From 2-01-FULL-39-33 sp964361645 (GTDB lineage: Bacteria > Patescibacteriota > Patescibacteriia > 2-01-FULL-39-33), in NCBI GenBank assembly GCA_964361645.1, contig CAYIBK010000002.1, positions 1 to 64,000 of the forward strand: a DNA stretch of 64,000 nucleotides. The letters are read 5' to 3'. The stretch's first letter is position 1; each line of letters opens with the position of its first letter. The position numbers and the translations under genes are program-made. The notes beneath the pieces are model-generated. The model ran no database searches. It saw only the letters and a list, made by a program, of their open reading frames with translations, and was not told where the DNA came from. Shown here one piece after another: positions 7,499 through 16,771 of this stretch.

Positions 7499-8059
7499 TT
7501 ATAAAGTTAATATGGCTGATAATTTACTGCCTAGTTTTTTAATATCTTGTTCCAGCTTCATTTCCTTGCCGGTTAATTTTCCTCTAGTTCTTACAATCAT
7601 CTTATTGATTATTTCCTTGGCTAAATCAACATGCTGGTGCTCTCTGCCCCTAAGTTGCAGTTCAATTCTTACTTTATTGCCATCAGTTAAAAATTTTACC
7701 GCTTGGTCCACTCGCAAATCCAAATCATGATCACTAATACGGCTAGAAGTTTTTATGGTTTTTAACTCTGATACTTTTTGTCTGGCCTTGTGTTTTCTTT
7801 CCTGTTTTTCTTTTTGATATTTATAACTGCCGTAATTCATTATTTTGCAAATAGGCGGATCAACTAAAGGGGACACCTCCACCAAATCCAAATCTCGGGA
7901 TTTGGCAATTTCCAAAGCTTCATATTTGGAGATGATGCCCAAGTTTTGTCCGTTTTCGTCTATAACGACTAATTTTGGTGCAAAAATTTTCTCATTAATC
8001 TTGAGTTCTTTAATAGTGCTTGGCGTTTGCTGCCGACTACCTCTAAATGATCTTCGCAT
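7499..8059 (-). CDS. infC: Translation initiation factor IF-3
   Basis: 186 residues. The N-domain has the NEKI...VIDENGQNLGIIS motif, followed by the linker KIMNYGSYKYQKEKQERK and the C-domain with IRISDHD-like and FRGRE-like (LQLRGREHQH) signatures. IF-3 binds the 30S subunit, prevents premature 50S joining and proofreads initiator tRNA and start codon. It is first of infC-rpmI-rplT. The ATG start follows AT-rich DNA with no clear ribosome site, and many bacteria use AUU here instead, which this gene does not. Confidence 0.96.
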   Translation of the reverse strand: MRRSFRGSRQQTPSTIKELKINEKIFAPKLVVIDENGQNLGIISKYEALEIAKSRDLDLVEVSPLVDPPICKIMNYGSYKYQKEKQERKHKARQKVSELKTIKTSSRISDHDLDLRVDQAVKFLTDGNKVRIELQLRGREHQHVDLAKEIINKMIVRTRGKLTGKEMKLEQDIKKLGSKLSAILTL

Positions 8060-8140
8060 TAATTTGTATTATTTAAAATTTATGATTTAAAATTGCAGAT
8101 TGTTTATTTTAAATTTGAAATCTTTAATCTGAAATCGTTT

Positions 8141-8530
8141 TGGTGGAGATGAGGAGTAATGAGCTCCTGTCTGGAAGTAAATCAAAAGCTAGTTTACAAG
8201 ATTAGTTCTTTTATTTTTAGCCAAATCCTTTTTAAAGAACAAAACAGATCTGGCTTTATTCGAAATGGTTTAAATATGTTTATTCGAATAGACAAACATA
8301 TCTGTCCTAGAGATATAACACCGCTTCTTACCTACCTAGGCGTAAGTAGGGCGATGGCTGTCGGACAATTAAGCCACAGCAGGAGCGAAAGTAAATCCGC
8401 CAAAAGCAGATTTTACTTTGCTTAAAAAGTTGTTTGCACTTATGTGCTTTGGCATTTAGTTTGCGAGCAAATACCAATCTCGTCTTGCCAACTTCAAATT
8501 TAAGGCCTTCCATCGAAACAATACATCCCC
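8141..8530 (-). ncRNA. ssrA: Transfer-messenger RNA (tmRNA)
   Basis: 390 nt. The ends form the tRNA-like acceptor GGGGATG/CATCTCC with encoded ACCA (3' end at 8141). The 5' side continues TATTGTTTCGATGG, typical of tmRNA. The tag frame ends near 8369-8371 and encodes ...FTFAPAVA before TAA, probably starting about 8416; the exact resume codon is not certain. The T arm reads GGAG-CTCATTA-CTCC and so lacks the usual TTCGA loop. It lies 21 nt downstream of smpB, its partner, on the same strand. Together they rescue ribosomes stalled on broken mRNA. Reading frames across this interval are shadows. Confidence 0.92.
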
Positions 8531-8551
8531 TTAGTTGTGATAGTTTTATAA

Positions 8552-9028
8552 CTATCCCAATCTTTGTTTTAATGTCCGCTGTATTTCCCTGTCAGCTTCC
8601 CGTTTCTTGATAGTTTCTCTTTTATCAATCTTGGTTTTGCCTCTAGCTAGGGCAATATCAGCTTTTATTAATCCTTTCTTAGTATATACATTTATTGGTA
8701 TAATTGTCAAGCCTTTTTGCTTATTTTTACCTATCAGCGAACTGATTTCTTTTTTGTGTAAAAGAAGCTTTCTTTTTCTATTTGGATCATATTTTTCTTG
8801 CGCGCTTTTGGCTGGCTTGTAGGGTGTGATGTAGGACTTGATTAGCCAAATCTCGCTCTGGGCATCAATAGTCACATAAGACCCTTTTAAACTCATCTGG
8901 CCTAGTTTAGCCGCCTTTACTTCCGGCCCGCTCAAAACCAGGCCGGCTTGATATGTTTCTAATATTTCATAATTGAATAACCCATCTTTATTTGTGGCTA
9001 TTGTTTTATTTTCCTTGCCATTTATCAT
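8552..9028 (-). CDS. smpB: SsrA-binding protein SmpB
   Basis: 158 residues, full length. Signatures include NYEILETYQAGLVLSGPEVKAA, the SLKGSYVTI strand and the basic C-terminal tail KKREADREIQRTLKQR, which enters the mRNA channel of the ribosome. SmpB carries tmRNA into the A site of stalled ribosomes. The ssrA gene follows directly, so both can be one transcript. Start ATG at 9028; a divergent promoter for the permease gene begins 5 nt away. Confidence 0.97.
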   Translation of the reverse strand: MINGKENKTIATNKDGLFNYEILETYQAGLVLSGPEVKAAKLGQMSLKGSYVTIDAQSEIWLIKSYITPYKPAKSAQEKYDPNRKRKLLLHKKEISSLIGKNKQKGLTIIPINVYTKKGLIKADIALARGKTKIDKRETIKKREADREIQRTLKQRLG

Positions 9029-9032
9029 CTTA

Positions 9033-9062
9033 TTGACTTTGTCTTTTGTATTAAAGTATAAT
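9033..9062 (+). promoter_or_regulatory. Promoter of the AI-2E family permease gene
   Basis: TTGACT (9033-9038), an 18-nt spacer and TATAAT (9057-9062), 42 nt before the start codon. Confidence 0.7.
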
Positions 9063-9103
9063 TTATATATAAAGTTAACTAAAATTAACTCATTTATAGG
9101 AAA

Positions 9104-10162
9104 ATGGCAAATCCAGAATTACCAAAAAAAATCACTTTTGATATTTCAATTTTAGCACTATTCAAATTATCAGTTTTGTTTCTGATAATCTTTTTCCTCT
9201 TTTTTGTGAGGGATGTGATTTTGATTGTTTTTGTGGCTTTGATTTTAGCCTCAGCTTTAGACCCATGGATTGATTTTATGCAGAAGCATAAAATACCGCG
9301 CGGTTTCGGAATTTTGATAATATATTTGATCGTGGTATTAATAGTGGCCGGAACAATTTATTTGATTATACCACCAATCGCCGTTGAAATTAAAGGCCTA
9401 GCTAAAGATTTTCCCATGTATTGGGAAAAAATTTCTGGTAATATAGAAAATTTTCGCAGTTATTCCGATAGTCATGGCTGGACAGAAAATATTCAAAAAT
9501 CATTGGATGATTTTCAATCTAATATTGGCGCTCTGGGGCTAGCGGCTGGCGGCATATTTAATACTTTTTTTGCTTTCTTGGGTGGCATAGTGTCTATACT
9601 GATAGTGGCGGTTTTAACTTTTTATTTGACCGTGGAAGAACATGCCATGAAAAGGGTTTTAAGATCACTAGTGCCAGTTAAATATCAGCCTTATGTTACT
9701 CATTTAGTTAACAGAATCCAGGAAAAAATCGGTATGTGGCTTCGTGGACAATTAATTTTGTCTTTAATAATTTTTGTTTTAGTTTGGTTTGGTTTGAGCA
9801 TCTTAGGGATAAAATATGCTCTAGTTTTAGCTTTGTTTGCTGGCGTAACAGAACTCATTCCTTATCTGGGCCCATTTATCGGAGCGATTCCCGCTGTTTT
9901 TATCGCTCTAACTCAATCCCCAGCTCTAGCTATTGGAGTAATTGTTATTTATGTTATAATTCAACAGTTGGAAAATCATATTATAGTTCCCAAGGTCATG
10001 CAGAAAGCCGTGGGCTTAAATCCAATCATAACCATTGTTTCAATGATGATCGGCTTTAAATTAGCCGGTATCTTAGGGATTGTTATAGCTATTCCAGTGG
10101 CTACCGCTATCAGCATTGCTTTAAATGATGTCTTGGAAATAAAAGAAGAAATAAAAGAATAA
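9104..10162 (+). CDS. AI-2E family (PF01594-type) transporter
   Basis: 352 residues. Three N-terminal helices (about 15-85), a long periplasmic-type amphipathic region (about 95-140) and five more helices match the YdiK/PerM/TqsA superfamily. The GVTELIPYLGPFIGAIPAV segment (about residues 245-263) is the family signature. Members export autoinducer-2 or act as Na+/H+ antiporters, so the substrate cannot be fixed. An AGGA precedes the ATG. It stands alone with its own promoter. Confidence 0.88.
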   Translation: MANPELPKKITFDISILALFKLSVLFLIIFFLFFVRDVILIVFVALILASALDPWIDFMQKHKIPRGFGILIIYLIVVLIVAGTIYLIIPPIAVEIKGLAKDFPMYWEKISGNIENFRSYSDSHGWTENIQKSLDDFQSNIGALGLAAGGIFNTFFAFLGGIVSILIVAVLTFYLTVEEHAMKRVLRSLVPVKYQPYVTHLVNRIQEKIGMWLRGQLILSLIIFVLVWFGLSILGIKYALVLALFAGVTELIPYLGPFIGAIPAVFIALTQSPALAIGVIVIYVIIQQLENHIIVPKVMQKAVGLNPIITIVSMMIGFKLAGILGIVIAIPVATAISIALNDVLEIKEEIKE

Positions 10163-10256
10163 ATAATTTACTAACTAATAAGTTTTTTGTGAACGCGGAA
10201 TAGAATTTATTGATAAATATTATTCTGCCATTTACAAAAAACCAAAGGAAAAAATA

Positions 10257-10820
10257 ATGGCTTACAAAAAAAGAGACGGTCGTCAGGTCTCAGAAATCAT
10301 CCCTGATGAACAAGATGAAATGAATCCAGGAGCGCAGGATTTTGCTTATTCTGGCAAAGGCGGAGGCGGAGTATTAAAATTCATTATTATCGCTTTGATT
10401 ATTATTATCATCTTGGTTGGCGGTTGGTATGTCTTGGACAATTATACCAATATCAATTTACCAGGCATGAGTTCTAATAGTCAAAACTCATCCAAGGGTT
10501 GGCAGGCAATATTTTTGTCCAACGGCCAAGTTTACTTTGGCAAGGTTGAAAAAATAAACAATCGAGATTTAGTTTTAACTGACATTTATTATTTACAAGT
10601 AGTGACTAAGCCCTTGCAACAAAGCCAAGAGACACCACCACCAACTACTCCAACTCAACAAGAATTGACTCTAGCTAAATTAGGCAACGAGTTGCATGGT
10701 CCAGTTGATCGCATGGTTATTAATAGGGATCAGATACTATTAACCGAAGAATTAAAAGAAGATTCTAAAGTGGTTACAGCTATCACCGCTTATTTGACCG
10801 AGCAGGCCAATAAGAAGTAA
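10257..10820 (+). CDS. Single-pass membrane protein of unknown function
   Basis: 187 residues: a charged cytoplasmic N-terminus, a Gly-rich stretch, one transmembrane helix at about residues 39-62, then an exported domain. The core WQAIFLSNGQVYFGKV...LVLTDIYYLQ (about 82-115) recurs in hypothetical proteins of Patescibacteria as far as I recall. A Pro/Thr/Gln loop follows and the final helix-rich segment holds ELHGPVDRMVINRDQIL. GGAAA precedes the ATG. A terminator follows. No enzymatic motif is visible; a cell-envelope role is likely. Confidence 0.7.
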   Translation: MAYKKRDGRQVSEIIPDEQDEMNPGAQDFAYSGKGGGGVLKFIIIALIIIIILVGGWYVLDNYTNINLPGMSSNSQNSSKGWQAIFLSNGQVYFGKVEKINNRDLVLTDIYYLQVVTKPLQQSQETPPPTTPTQQELTLAKLGNELHGPVDRMVINRDQILLTEELKEDSKVVTAITAYLTEQANKK

Positions 10821-10846
10821 AAATCATTGATTTGTATCACTTAAAG

Positions 10847-10873
10847 GGGCGTGGAAAAACACGCTCTTTTATG
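10847..10873 (+). terminator. Intrinsic terminator
   Basis: GGGCGTG and CACGCTC pair with a GAAAAA loop, followed by TTTT. Confidence 0.8.
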
Positions 10874-10925
10874 TTACAATAAATTAAGATAAGATATTGT
10901 CAGTTAAGATCTAATTTATTTTGTT

Positions 10926-11666
10926 ATGCCAATCAATACCACCAAAATTTTCAATGATGGGGGTGAATATATCACTCTTTTTGATTTGTCTAAATCGCAA
11001 AAATACAGCTTGGAATACTTGCTTAATCAGGCTAGTTGTGGCCAACTAAAATCTTTCAAGATGGGTGATGAGTGGCTGACCACCATGGATTGGTTTAATG
11101 ATTATAAAAAAGCTATTAAATATGCCATTCAAATTGAAATAGCCGATAAAGATATTGATCACAAAAAAGATTGGGTTGATTTCGTGAGAGTAGATAATTT
11201 CCGTCTAAGATTTATACCCCAAATGTTTTTATTGCTTATTATTTTCTCCTTCTTTTCTTTTTCTTTAAGCTGGCTGGCCAATTCTTCCGGTGGGCAAAAG
11301 TTTGCTCTAGCAACTAATAATTTAGTGGAAAAGAAATATATCGCGGATAATTATTTCTTGTATTATACCTATCAAGTTTATAATTATAATTCCCACTATC
11401 TTTCTTATATGGTTGATAATTCCCTAGACTCCATTGGCTTGCTGGCTAATTCTCTAATATCCCTTGGCCAGAACACAGCTTATGTGGCCTTAGTAATTGA
11501 TCAAAATATTAGCCCCTATAAGATATCAGATGAGATTATTACCGATAAAATAAATAAGTTGGCTAAAGCCCTTAAAAACCAATACCAAGCCGTGGCCGGT
11601 GTTAGCTCGGTCAAGACTCAAATATACTTTGACGATTGGCAGAAATCCCTAAAATCGGGCAATTGA
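10926..11666 (+). CDS. Membrane protein with N-terminal helix-turn-helix-like domain
   Basis: 246 residues. The N-terminal 60 residues (LFDLSKSQKYSLEYLLNQAS followed by GQLKSFKMGDEWLTT) look like the MerR/excisionase-type DNA-binding domain common in Patescibacteria. A transmembrane helix spans about residues 96-118, and an exported Tyr/Asn-rich helical domain follows. This layout suggests a one-component membrane-bound regulator, but no output domain proves it. It lies 103 nt before glyS with a divergent base composition nowhere evident. Family not recognised. Confidence 0.6.
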   Translation: MPINTTKIFNDGGEYITLFDLSKSQKYSLEYLLNQASCGQLKSFKMGDEWLTTMDWFNDYKKAIKYAIQIEIADKDIDHKKDWVDFVRVDNFRLRFIPQMFLLLIIFSFFSFSLSWLANSSGGQKFALATNNLVEKKYIADNYFLYYTYQVYNYNSHYLSYMVDNSLDSIGLLANSLISLGQNTAYVALVIDQNISPYKISDEIITDKINKLAKALKNQYQAVAGVSSVKTQIYFDDWQKSLKSGN

Positions 11667-11769
11667 TTCATTAGTTGTCAAAATCTAATTTTTTAGTTAA
11701 GATGGCTTAATTAACCCCAGTTAATAGCCATTATTTAAATGGATCAATAAATTATTTCAAAACATTTTT

Positions 11770-13143
11770 ATGTCTTCAAGAAACGATGATTTAATGCAGA
11801 AAATAGTCTCATTTTGTAAAAGAAGAGGGTTTGTTTTCCCTTCATCAGAAATTTATGGCGGTTTTGCCAATTCTTATAGTTATGGCCCCTATGGCACAGA
11901 ATTAAAAAACAACATCAAAAAATTGTGGTGGAAGACTTTTGTCCAAGATCGAGAGGATATTGTTGGCTTAGACGGTCCAATCATGCTTAACCCTAAACTC
12001 TGGGAAGCTTCTGGGCACACTAGCGGTTTTAATGATGCTATGGTGGATTGCAAGGAATGCAAAAAAAGATTTCGCGCCGATCATCTGGTGGCGGAAGCCA
12101 CTGGGCGTAATTTGGAAGGTGATCTCAAAGCCATGTCTGATATTTTAAAAGACGAGAAAGTAAAATGTCCTAATTGTGGTAAATCCAACTGGACTGAAGC
12201 CAGAAATTTTAACATGATGTTTAAAACCGAAATGAACGGCATTGATGAGCCGGTTTATCTTCGGCCCGAAACAGCTGGAGCTATTTTTGTGGATTTCAAA
12301 AATGTGCTTGATTCCATGAGAGTTAAGATTCCTTTTGGCATTGCGCAAATAGGCAAAGCTTTCAGAAATGAGATCATTGCTGGTAATTTTATTTTTCGTC
12401 TGCGCGAATTTGAGCAGATGGAAATAGAATATTTTATTGATCCAGAAGCCGAGTGGGAGCCGTTATTTGAAAAATGGCTCAAAACCCAAGAAGAATTTGT
12501 CATGGCTTTGGGTGCTAAGGCGGAAGATTTAAAAAGATATGAGCATCCAAAAGAAAAATTGTCTCATTATTCTAAAAAAACAGTTGATATTGAATATAAT
12601 TTCCCTTTCGGTTTCAGTGAGCTTTACGGTTTAGCTCATCGAGGTGATTTTGATTTATCCCAGCATGCCAAATTTTCTGGAGAGGATCTTAGTTATTTGG
12701 ATCAGGTAAATAATCGAAAATATATCCCTCATGTTTTAGAACCAACTTTTGGCGTCGATAGGAGTGTTTTAGTGGCTCTTATATCTGCTTACACCGAAGA
12801 AGCAGTGGGCGAAGAATCGCGAGTTGTTTTGAAATTTCCCAAGAATATCGCTCCAATTAAAATAGCTATTTTCCCCCTATTAAAAAATAAGGCCGATTTA
12901 GTGAATAAGGCCAAGGAATTTTTTGATTCGCTTAAAGGGGAGTTTATGTGTGAATTTGATGATAATGGCAATATCGGTAAAAGATACAGGCGCCAAGATG
13001 AGATTGGCACACCTTATTGTGTGACAGTTGATTTTGATACTTTGGATAATAATACCGTCACTGTCCGAGATCGTGACAGCATGGCGCAGGAGAGAATATC
13101 AATAGATAATCTCAAGGAATATTTCACTAAAAATCTTAATTAA
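11770..13143 (+). CDS. glyS: Glycyl-tRNA synthetase, dimeric class II type
   Basis: 457 residues, the alpha2-type enzyme (often called glyQS or glyS), typical length. Class II motif 1 and 2 regions (NSYSYGPYGTELKNNIKKLWW; FGIAQIGKAFRNEI...FRLREFEQMEIE) and motif 3 (EPTFGVDRSVLVAL) are clear. Cysteine pairs CKEC and CPNC in the insertion probably bind zinc. The C-terminal anticodon-binding domain starts near residue 355. It charges tRNA-Gly in the cytoplasm. Many bacteria use the alpha2beta2 enzyme instead. The next gene begins 4 nt after the stop. Confidence 0.96.
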   Translation: MSSRNDDLMQKIVSFCKRRGFVFPSSEIYGGFANSYSYGPYGTELKNNIKKLWWKTFVQDREDIVGLDGPIMLNPKLWEASGHTSGFNDAMVDCKECKKRFRADHLVAEATGRNLEGDLKAMSDILKDEKVKCPNCGKSNWTEARNFNMMFKTEMNGIDEPVYLRPETAGAIFVDFKNVLDSMRVKIPFGIAQIGKAFRNEIIAGNFIFRLREFEQMEIEYFIDPEAEWEPLFEKWLKTQEEFVMALGAKAEDLKRYEHPKEKLSHYSKKTVDIEYNFPFGFSELYGLAHRGDFDLSQHAKFSGEDLSYLDQVNNRKYIPHVLEPTFGVDRSVLVALISAYTEEAVGEESRVVLKFPKNIAPIKIAIFPLLKNKADLVNKAKEFFDSLKGEFMCEFDDNGNIGKRYRRQDEIGTPYCVTVDFDTLDNNTVTVRDRDSMAQERISIDNLKEYFTKNLN

Positions 13144-13147
13144 AATA

Positions 13148-13498
13148 GTGATGAGAGAAAGAGATTTAATTAAACCGGAAACATTCGTTACTATTTTGCA
13201 GGAGATTGAGAGCCTAATTGAGCAATCACCGGAGAAAGTAGAAGCTGAATTTTTAAGGACAGCCAATACCTGGCTGGATTGCTTTGTTAGCCGCTTATTT
13301 TCTCTTGAAACTTATCTGAATATAGAAAGTGCTAAAGCAGAAATAGGCAGTGACAGGGATTATCAGAAGACTCTGGGCCGATTGGAAGAGTTAAAAGAAA
13401 AAATAGACTTATTGAAAGAACAATATCCCACCCAAGATACAATTCCCCCCGATGAAATCAAAGAGGAATTATTTGAAAGTTTAAAAAATATAATTTAA
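13148..13498 (+). CDS. Small helical protein of unknown function
   Basis: 116 residues, almost wholly predicted helix, with charged heptad-like stretches (about 75-100) suggesting a coiled coil. It sits 4 nt after glyS and 3 nt before the M16 peptidase gene, so all three are translated from one message. No family recognised. The neat packing makes it a real gene. Confidence 0.65.
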   Translation: MMRERDLIKPETFVTILQEIESLIEQSPEKVEAEFLRTANTWLDCFVSRLFSLETYLNIESAKAEIGSDRDYQKTLGRLEELKEKIDLLKEQYPTQDTIPPDEIKEELFESLKNII

Positions 13499-13501
13499 AG
13501 A

Positions 13502-14758
13502 ATGCATAAAAAAATATTATTGCCTAATAAAGTTAGGTTGGTTATTGCACCGCTCAAAGAAACACAAACGACCAATTTGTTGGTTTTGGTTAAGGTGGGT
13601 AGCAGGCAGGAAGATAAAAAAGTTAGTGGTGGTTCTCATTTTATCGAACATTTGATGTTTAAGGGTACCAAGAAACGCCCAACTGCTTTGGACATATCCA
13701 AAGAATTAAACGGTGTGGGAGCGGAGTTTAACGCTTTTACCGGCAAAGATCATACTGGCTATTATATTAAATCAGATGCCAAGCATTTATCACTCTCCAT
13801 TGATGTTTTATCCGACATGCTACTTAATTCTCAATTTGATATCAAAGAAATGGAGAGGGAAAGGGGAGTTATTGTAGAAGAAATAAATATGTATGAAGAT
13901 AATCCCATGATGTATGTTGATGATCTATTAGAACAAATTATGTATAGCGGTCATCCACTTGGGGTTTCTGTTGCTGGTACCAGAGAATCAGTAAAAAAAA
14001 TGACTAGAGCTGATTTAATTGGTTATAAAAATAAATTTTATAGTGGTAGTCATATTGTGATTTGTTTGGCGGGTAATTTTAAGGAAGGCCATATTGGGGA
14101 ATTAAAGAGTAAGTTTAAATTTAAATCGACCGCTAAAATTTTTCCTCTCAATAAGATAAGCATTAAGCAAAAGACGCCCAAAGTAGCTTTAAAATTCAAA
14201 GAAACCGAGCAAACTCAAATTGCCCTGGGCTTTCCAGCTTATTCCTATTCTGATAAACGGATTTATGCCCTTCAACTGCTTTCTATAATTTTAGGAGGTA
14301 ACATGAGCTCCAGATTATTCTTGCAAGTTAGGGAAAGAAACGGCTTAGCTTATTTTATTAGATCATATTTGAGTGTTTACGAAGACACTGGCGCTTTAAT
14401 TATTCAATCAGGTTTGGATAAATCACGAGTGGAGAGCGCTATAAAATTAATTATTTCGGAGCTTAAGAAAATTACCAAAGGAGTTTCGGCTGAAGAATTA
14501 ACCAGAGCCAAAGAATATATATATGGTAAAACATCTCTGGATTTAGAAGATACTTCACATATTTCCCAGTGGTACGGCCAGCAGGAATTGATGCTGGGCC
14601 GTATATTAACACCACCAGAAAAAAAGCAAAAAATAGCTGCGGTTACTAGAGGTGATATTATAGCTGTAGCCAAAGATGTTATAAATATAAATCGTGCCAG
14701 TTTAGCTGTTATTGGGCCCTTTAAGAATGAGGCTACATTTAAAAATCTTTTAAAGTAA
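13502..14758 (+). CDS. M16 family zinc protease (insulinase/processing peptidase type)
   Basis: 418 residues, matching the one-module processing-peptidase form. The inverted zinc motif HFIEH is at residues 46-50 (H46, H50 ligands, E49 catalytic), and the third ligand glutamate lies near residue 126 in VIVEEINMYEDNP. The C-terminal lobe has the substrate-gripping R-Y-like segment (RNGLAYFIRSYLSVYED). The family forms clamshell dimers that degrade or process peptides; the bacterial substrate is unknown. It is cytoplasmic, with no signal peptide. It is followed 3 nt later by a glycosyltransferase gene. Confidence 0.92.
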   Translation: MHKKILLPNKVRLVIAPLKETQTTNLLVLVKVGSRQEDKKVSGGSHFIEHLMFKGTKKRPTALDISKELNGVGAEFNAFTGKDHTGYYIKSDAKHLSLSIDVLSDMLLNSQFDIKEMERERGVIVEEINMYEDNPMMYVDDLLEQIMYSGHPLGVSVAGTRESVKKMTRADLIGYKNKFYSGSHIVICLAGNFKEGHIGELKSKFKFKSTAKIFPLNKISIKQKTPKVALKFKETEQTQIALGFPAYSYSDKRIYALQLLSIILGGNMSSRLFLQVRERNGLAYFIRSYLSVYEDTGALIIQSGLDKSRVESAIKLIISELKKITKGVSAEELTRAKEYIYGKTSLDLEDTSHISQWYGQQELMLGRILTPPEKKQKIAAVTRGDIIAVAKDVININRASLAVIGPFKNEATFKNLLK

Positions 14759-14761
14759 GAT

Positions 14762-16039
14762 ATGCGAATAGGCATTGATTGCCGAACAATATTAAATGTC
14801 TCGGGCGGTGAAAGGGCTGGAGTTGGCCATTATACTTATTATTTAGTTAAAAATCTTTTATTGGTGGATAAAAAAAATGAATATGTTTTGTTTTTTGATA
14901 GTCGCTTTAAAGATATTAAAGAATTTCAAAAATATAGCCATGTAACCATTAAATTTTTCCCCTTTTATCAATATAAAAAATATTTACCCATTATTTACTC
15001 GCAAATAATAACCAGTATTATTTTAAATAAGGAGAATCTTGATCTTTTCCATTCACCGGCTAATATTGTTCCTCTTTACTACCGCAGAAAATCAGTTGTA
15101 ACTCTGCACGACTTAGGTATTTACAAATATCCTCAATTTTTTCCTAAAAAATTTTTCAATCATCAGTTATTTTCCAAGAAAATATTAGTGCCCAGTTCTT
15201 TAAAGAAAACGGCTAAAATAATCGCTGTTTCTAAAAATACCAAAAAAGATATTATTGAAGAATTTAAAATTCCAGAAGAAAAAATAGAAGTAATTTATGA
15301 AGGAGTTTTAGATAATAAAGAAATCTGCGCCAATATAAATAGTTTTAATGATGTTGCTCAAAAATACGGCATTAACGACCAATTTATTCTATTTATCGGT
15401 ACGATTGAACCGCGCAAAAATATAACTAATTTAATCAAAGCTTTTCGCAGTTTACGCTTGGTTTATAATTCACCCATTGGGGATTACCAGCTTATTATCG
15501 CCGGTAATCAGGGTTGGAATGATCAGTTGATTTATAAGGCTGTTTCTGATGCCAATGCCAGTATTTTGGGTATTAAAGAAAAAAGAACGGCCGTAGAAAG
15601 GCGACATAATCTTGATCAAAGATTAAAAACAGCAGATTTTTTAAAAAGAAGAAGTGGTCAGGAAAGAAGACAAAACCAGCCAATCAAATATATAGGTTAT
15701 GTTTCTCATGATGAAAAGACGGCTCTGCTTTGTAAAACCAAATGTTTCGTTTTCCCTAGTTTTTATGAGGGCTTTGGTCTACCTGTTTTAGAAGCGATGA
15801 ATTTAGGAGTACCAGTGATTACTTCTAATGTCAGTTCACTTCCAGAGATTACCGGCAGTGAGGGAGCGGTTTTAATTGATCCAAATAAAGAATCGGAAAT
15901 TGTCGAAGCTCTGCAAAGAGTGGTTACTGACAAAGCTCTTGGTGACTCACTAATAACTGAAGGGCGTCAAAGGTCTAACTATTTTAATTGGAAAAAATGC
16001 GCCAAAGAAACTTTAGCAGTCTATAATTCCCTTAAATAA
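14762..16039 (+). CDS. Group 4-type glycosyltransferase
   Basis: 425 residues, GT-B fold. The N-lobe begins MRIGIDCRTI and the C-lobe has FIGTIEPRKNITNLIKAF, then PSFYEGFGLPVLEAMNLGVP, the E-x7-E signature that binds the sugar nucleotide in GT4 enzymes. A charged insertion of about 50 residues (near 270-315, rich in K/R) lies between two core strands and is unusual. It transfers a sugar from a nucleotide donor to an unknown acceptor, probably cell-surface glycan. It ends the glyS-13148-M16 group before a terminator. Confidence 0.9.
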   Translation: MRIGIDCRTILNVSGGERAGVGHYTYYLVKNLLLVDKKNEYVLFFDSRFKDIKEFQKYSHVTIKFFPFYQYKKYLPIIYSQIITSIILNKENLDLFHSPANIVPLYYRRKSVVTLHDLGIYKYPQFFPKKFFNHQLFSKKILVPSSLKKTAKIIAVSKNTKKDIIEEFKIPEEKIEVIYEGVLDNKEICANINSFNDVAQKYGINDQFILFIGTIEPRKNITNLIKAFRSLRLVYNSPIGDYQLIIAGNQGWNDQLIYKAVSDANASILGIKEKRTAVERRHNLDQRLKTADFLKRRSGQERRQNQPIKYIGYVSHDEKTALLCKTKCFVFPSFYEGFGLPVLEAMNLGVPVITSNVSSLPEITGSEGAVLIDPNKESEIVEALQRVVTDKALGDSLITEGRQRSNYFNWKKCAKETLAVYNSLK

Positions 16040-16068
16040 AAAATCTCCCTAAGCTAGGGAGATTTTTA
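16037..16068. terminator. Bidirectional terminator
   Basis: AAATCTCCCT and AGGGAGATTT pair over an AAGCT-type loop with A and T runs on either side. It separates convergent genes. Confidence 0.85.
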
Positions 16069-16076
16069 GATTATAA

Positions 16077-16577
16077 TTAAGCAATCAGATAAATAGTCCA
16101 AGTTATAGCCGTTAAAATTATTATTTGCATTAATACCCCGTATTGTAGCGGTAGATCAAAATCTATCTTATTAACTAGTAGATTATGATTCTTATTGTGT
16201 AATCTAAAAAACCATTTAATAGCTCTAAATTCTTTAAGTTTATAAAAGGCTACAGTAAAGTCTGGAATGATACTGCCGACCATTGCCCAAATAACATTAT
16301 CGGCTCGAGTGAATTCAAAATTTTTAAATAGAAATATTAAAAATAGCGCCAACATTAAACTGTCTATGCTACCATATATAGCCATGAATTTAAGTTCACC
16401 TTTTTCTTGTAGAAACTTAAGTCTTTGGCCCCAGAATTTTTTGCCCATTTGTGAATCTCCGTGAGGTATAATATCTAGGATAAAATGCGACAATACACCG
16501 GCTAAAAAAGCCAAAAATGGGTTTGGTATGCTTTTGCCGATAATTACTGCTGCCGCAGCATGAACAGTAATAAACAT
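16077..16577 (-). CDS. Integral membrane protein, possible metal-dependent hydrolase type
   Basis: 166 residues. It starts MFITVHAAAAVIIG and has three or four helices. The motif HFILDIIPHGD (about residues 31-41), together with the early H6 and a later IIPDFTVAFY, resembles the His/Asp pattern of the DUF457/YdjM-type membrane hydrolase family. That suggests a metal site at the membrane face, substrate unknown. Convergent with the glycosyltransferase gene. Confidence 0.55.
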   Translation of the reverse strand: MFITVHAAAAVIIGKSIPNPFLAFLAGVLSHFILDIIPHGDSQMGKKFWGQRLKFLQEKGELKFMAIYGSIDSLMLALFLIFLFKNFEFTRADNVIWAMVGSIIPDFTVAFYKLKEFRAIKWFFRLHNKNHNLLVNKIDFDLPLQYGVLMQIIILTAITWTIYLIA

Positions 16578-16633
16578 ATATTTAAAGTTAAAAGTAATAA
16601 GCTAAAATCTATTATAGCAGATTTGGGGAAATA

Positions 16634-16657
16634 AAAAAATGGCTAAAGCCATTTTTT
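16634..16657. terminator. Bidirectional hairpin terminator
   Basis: AAAAAATGGCT and AGCCATTTTTT form an 11-pair stem with a two-base loop. It lies at the edge of the tRNA-Leu remnant. Confidence 0.7.
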
Positions 16658-16658
16658 G

Positions 16659-16727
16659 TGCCGAAGGAGCAGAAACGTTTACCAAACGGCTTCTGCGTAA
16701 CTCCACATATTGCTGTATACAATTTTA
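16659..16727 (-). other. Degenerate 3' copy of tRNA-Leu with an enlarged T arm
   Basis: TGCCGAAGGAG (16659-16669) and CACATATTGCTGTATAC (16704-16720) match the 3' half of the intact tRNA-Leu at 17568-17652, in the same orientation. The T arm is replaced by a longer hairpin (GCAGAA...TTCTGC around CGTTT/AAACG). The 5' half is absent. The copy bounds a cassette of about 0.85 kb whose other edge is the intact tRNA. Confidence 0.65.
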
Positions 16728-16771
16728 GGAACAAAAACAGCTTTAACTGTTTTCTGGTGCAGTATTATAAA

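Noticed and set aside
8159..8513. Reading frames of 61 and 88 codons on both strands near 8159-8513
   Set aside because: They lie wholly within the tmRNA gene and show no protein family features.
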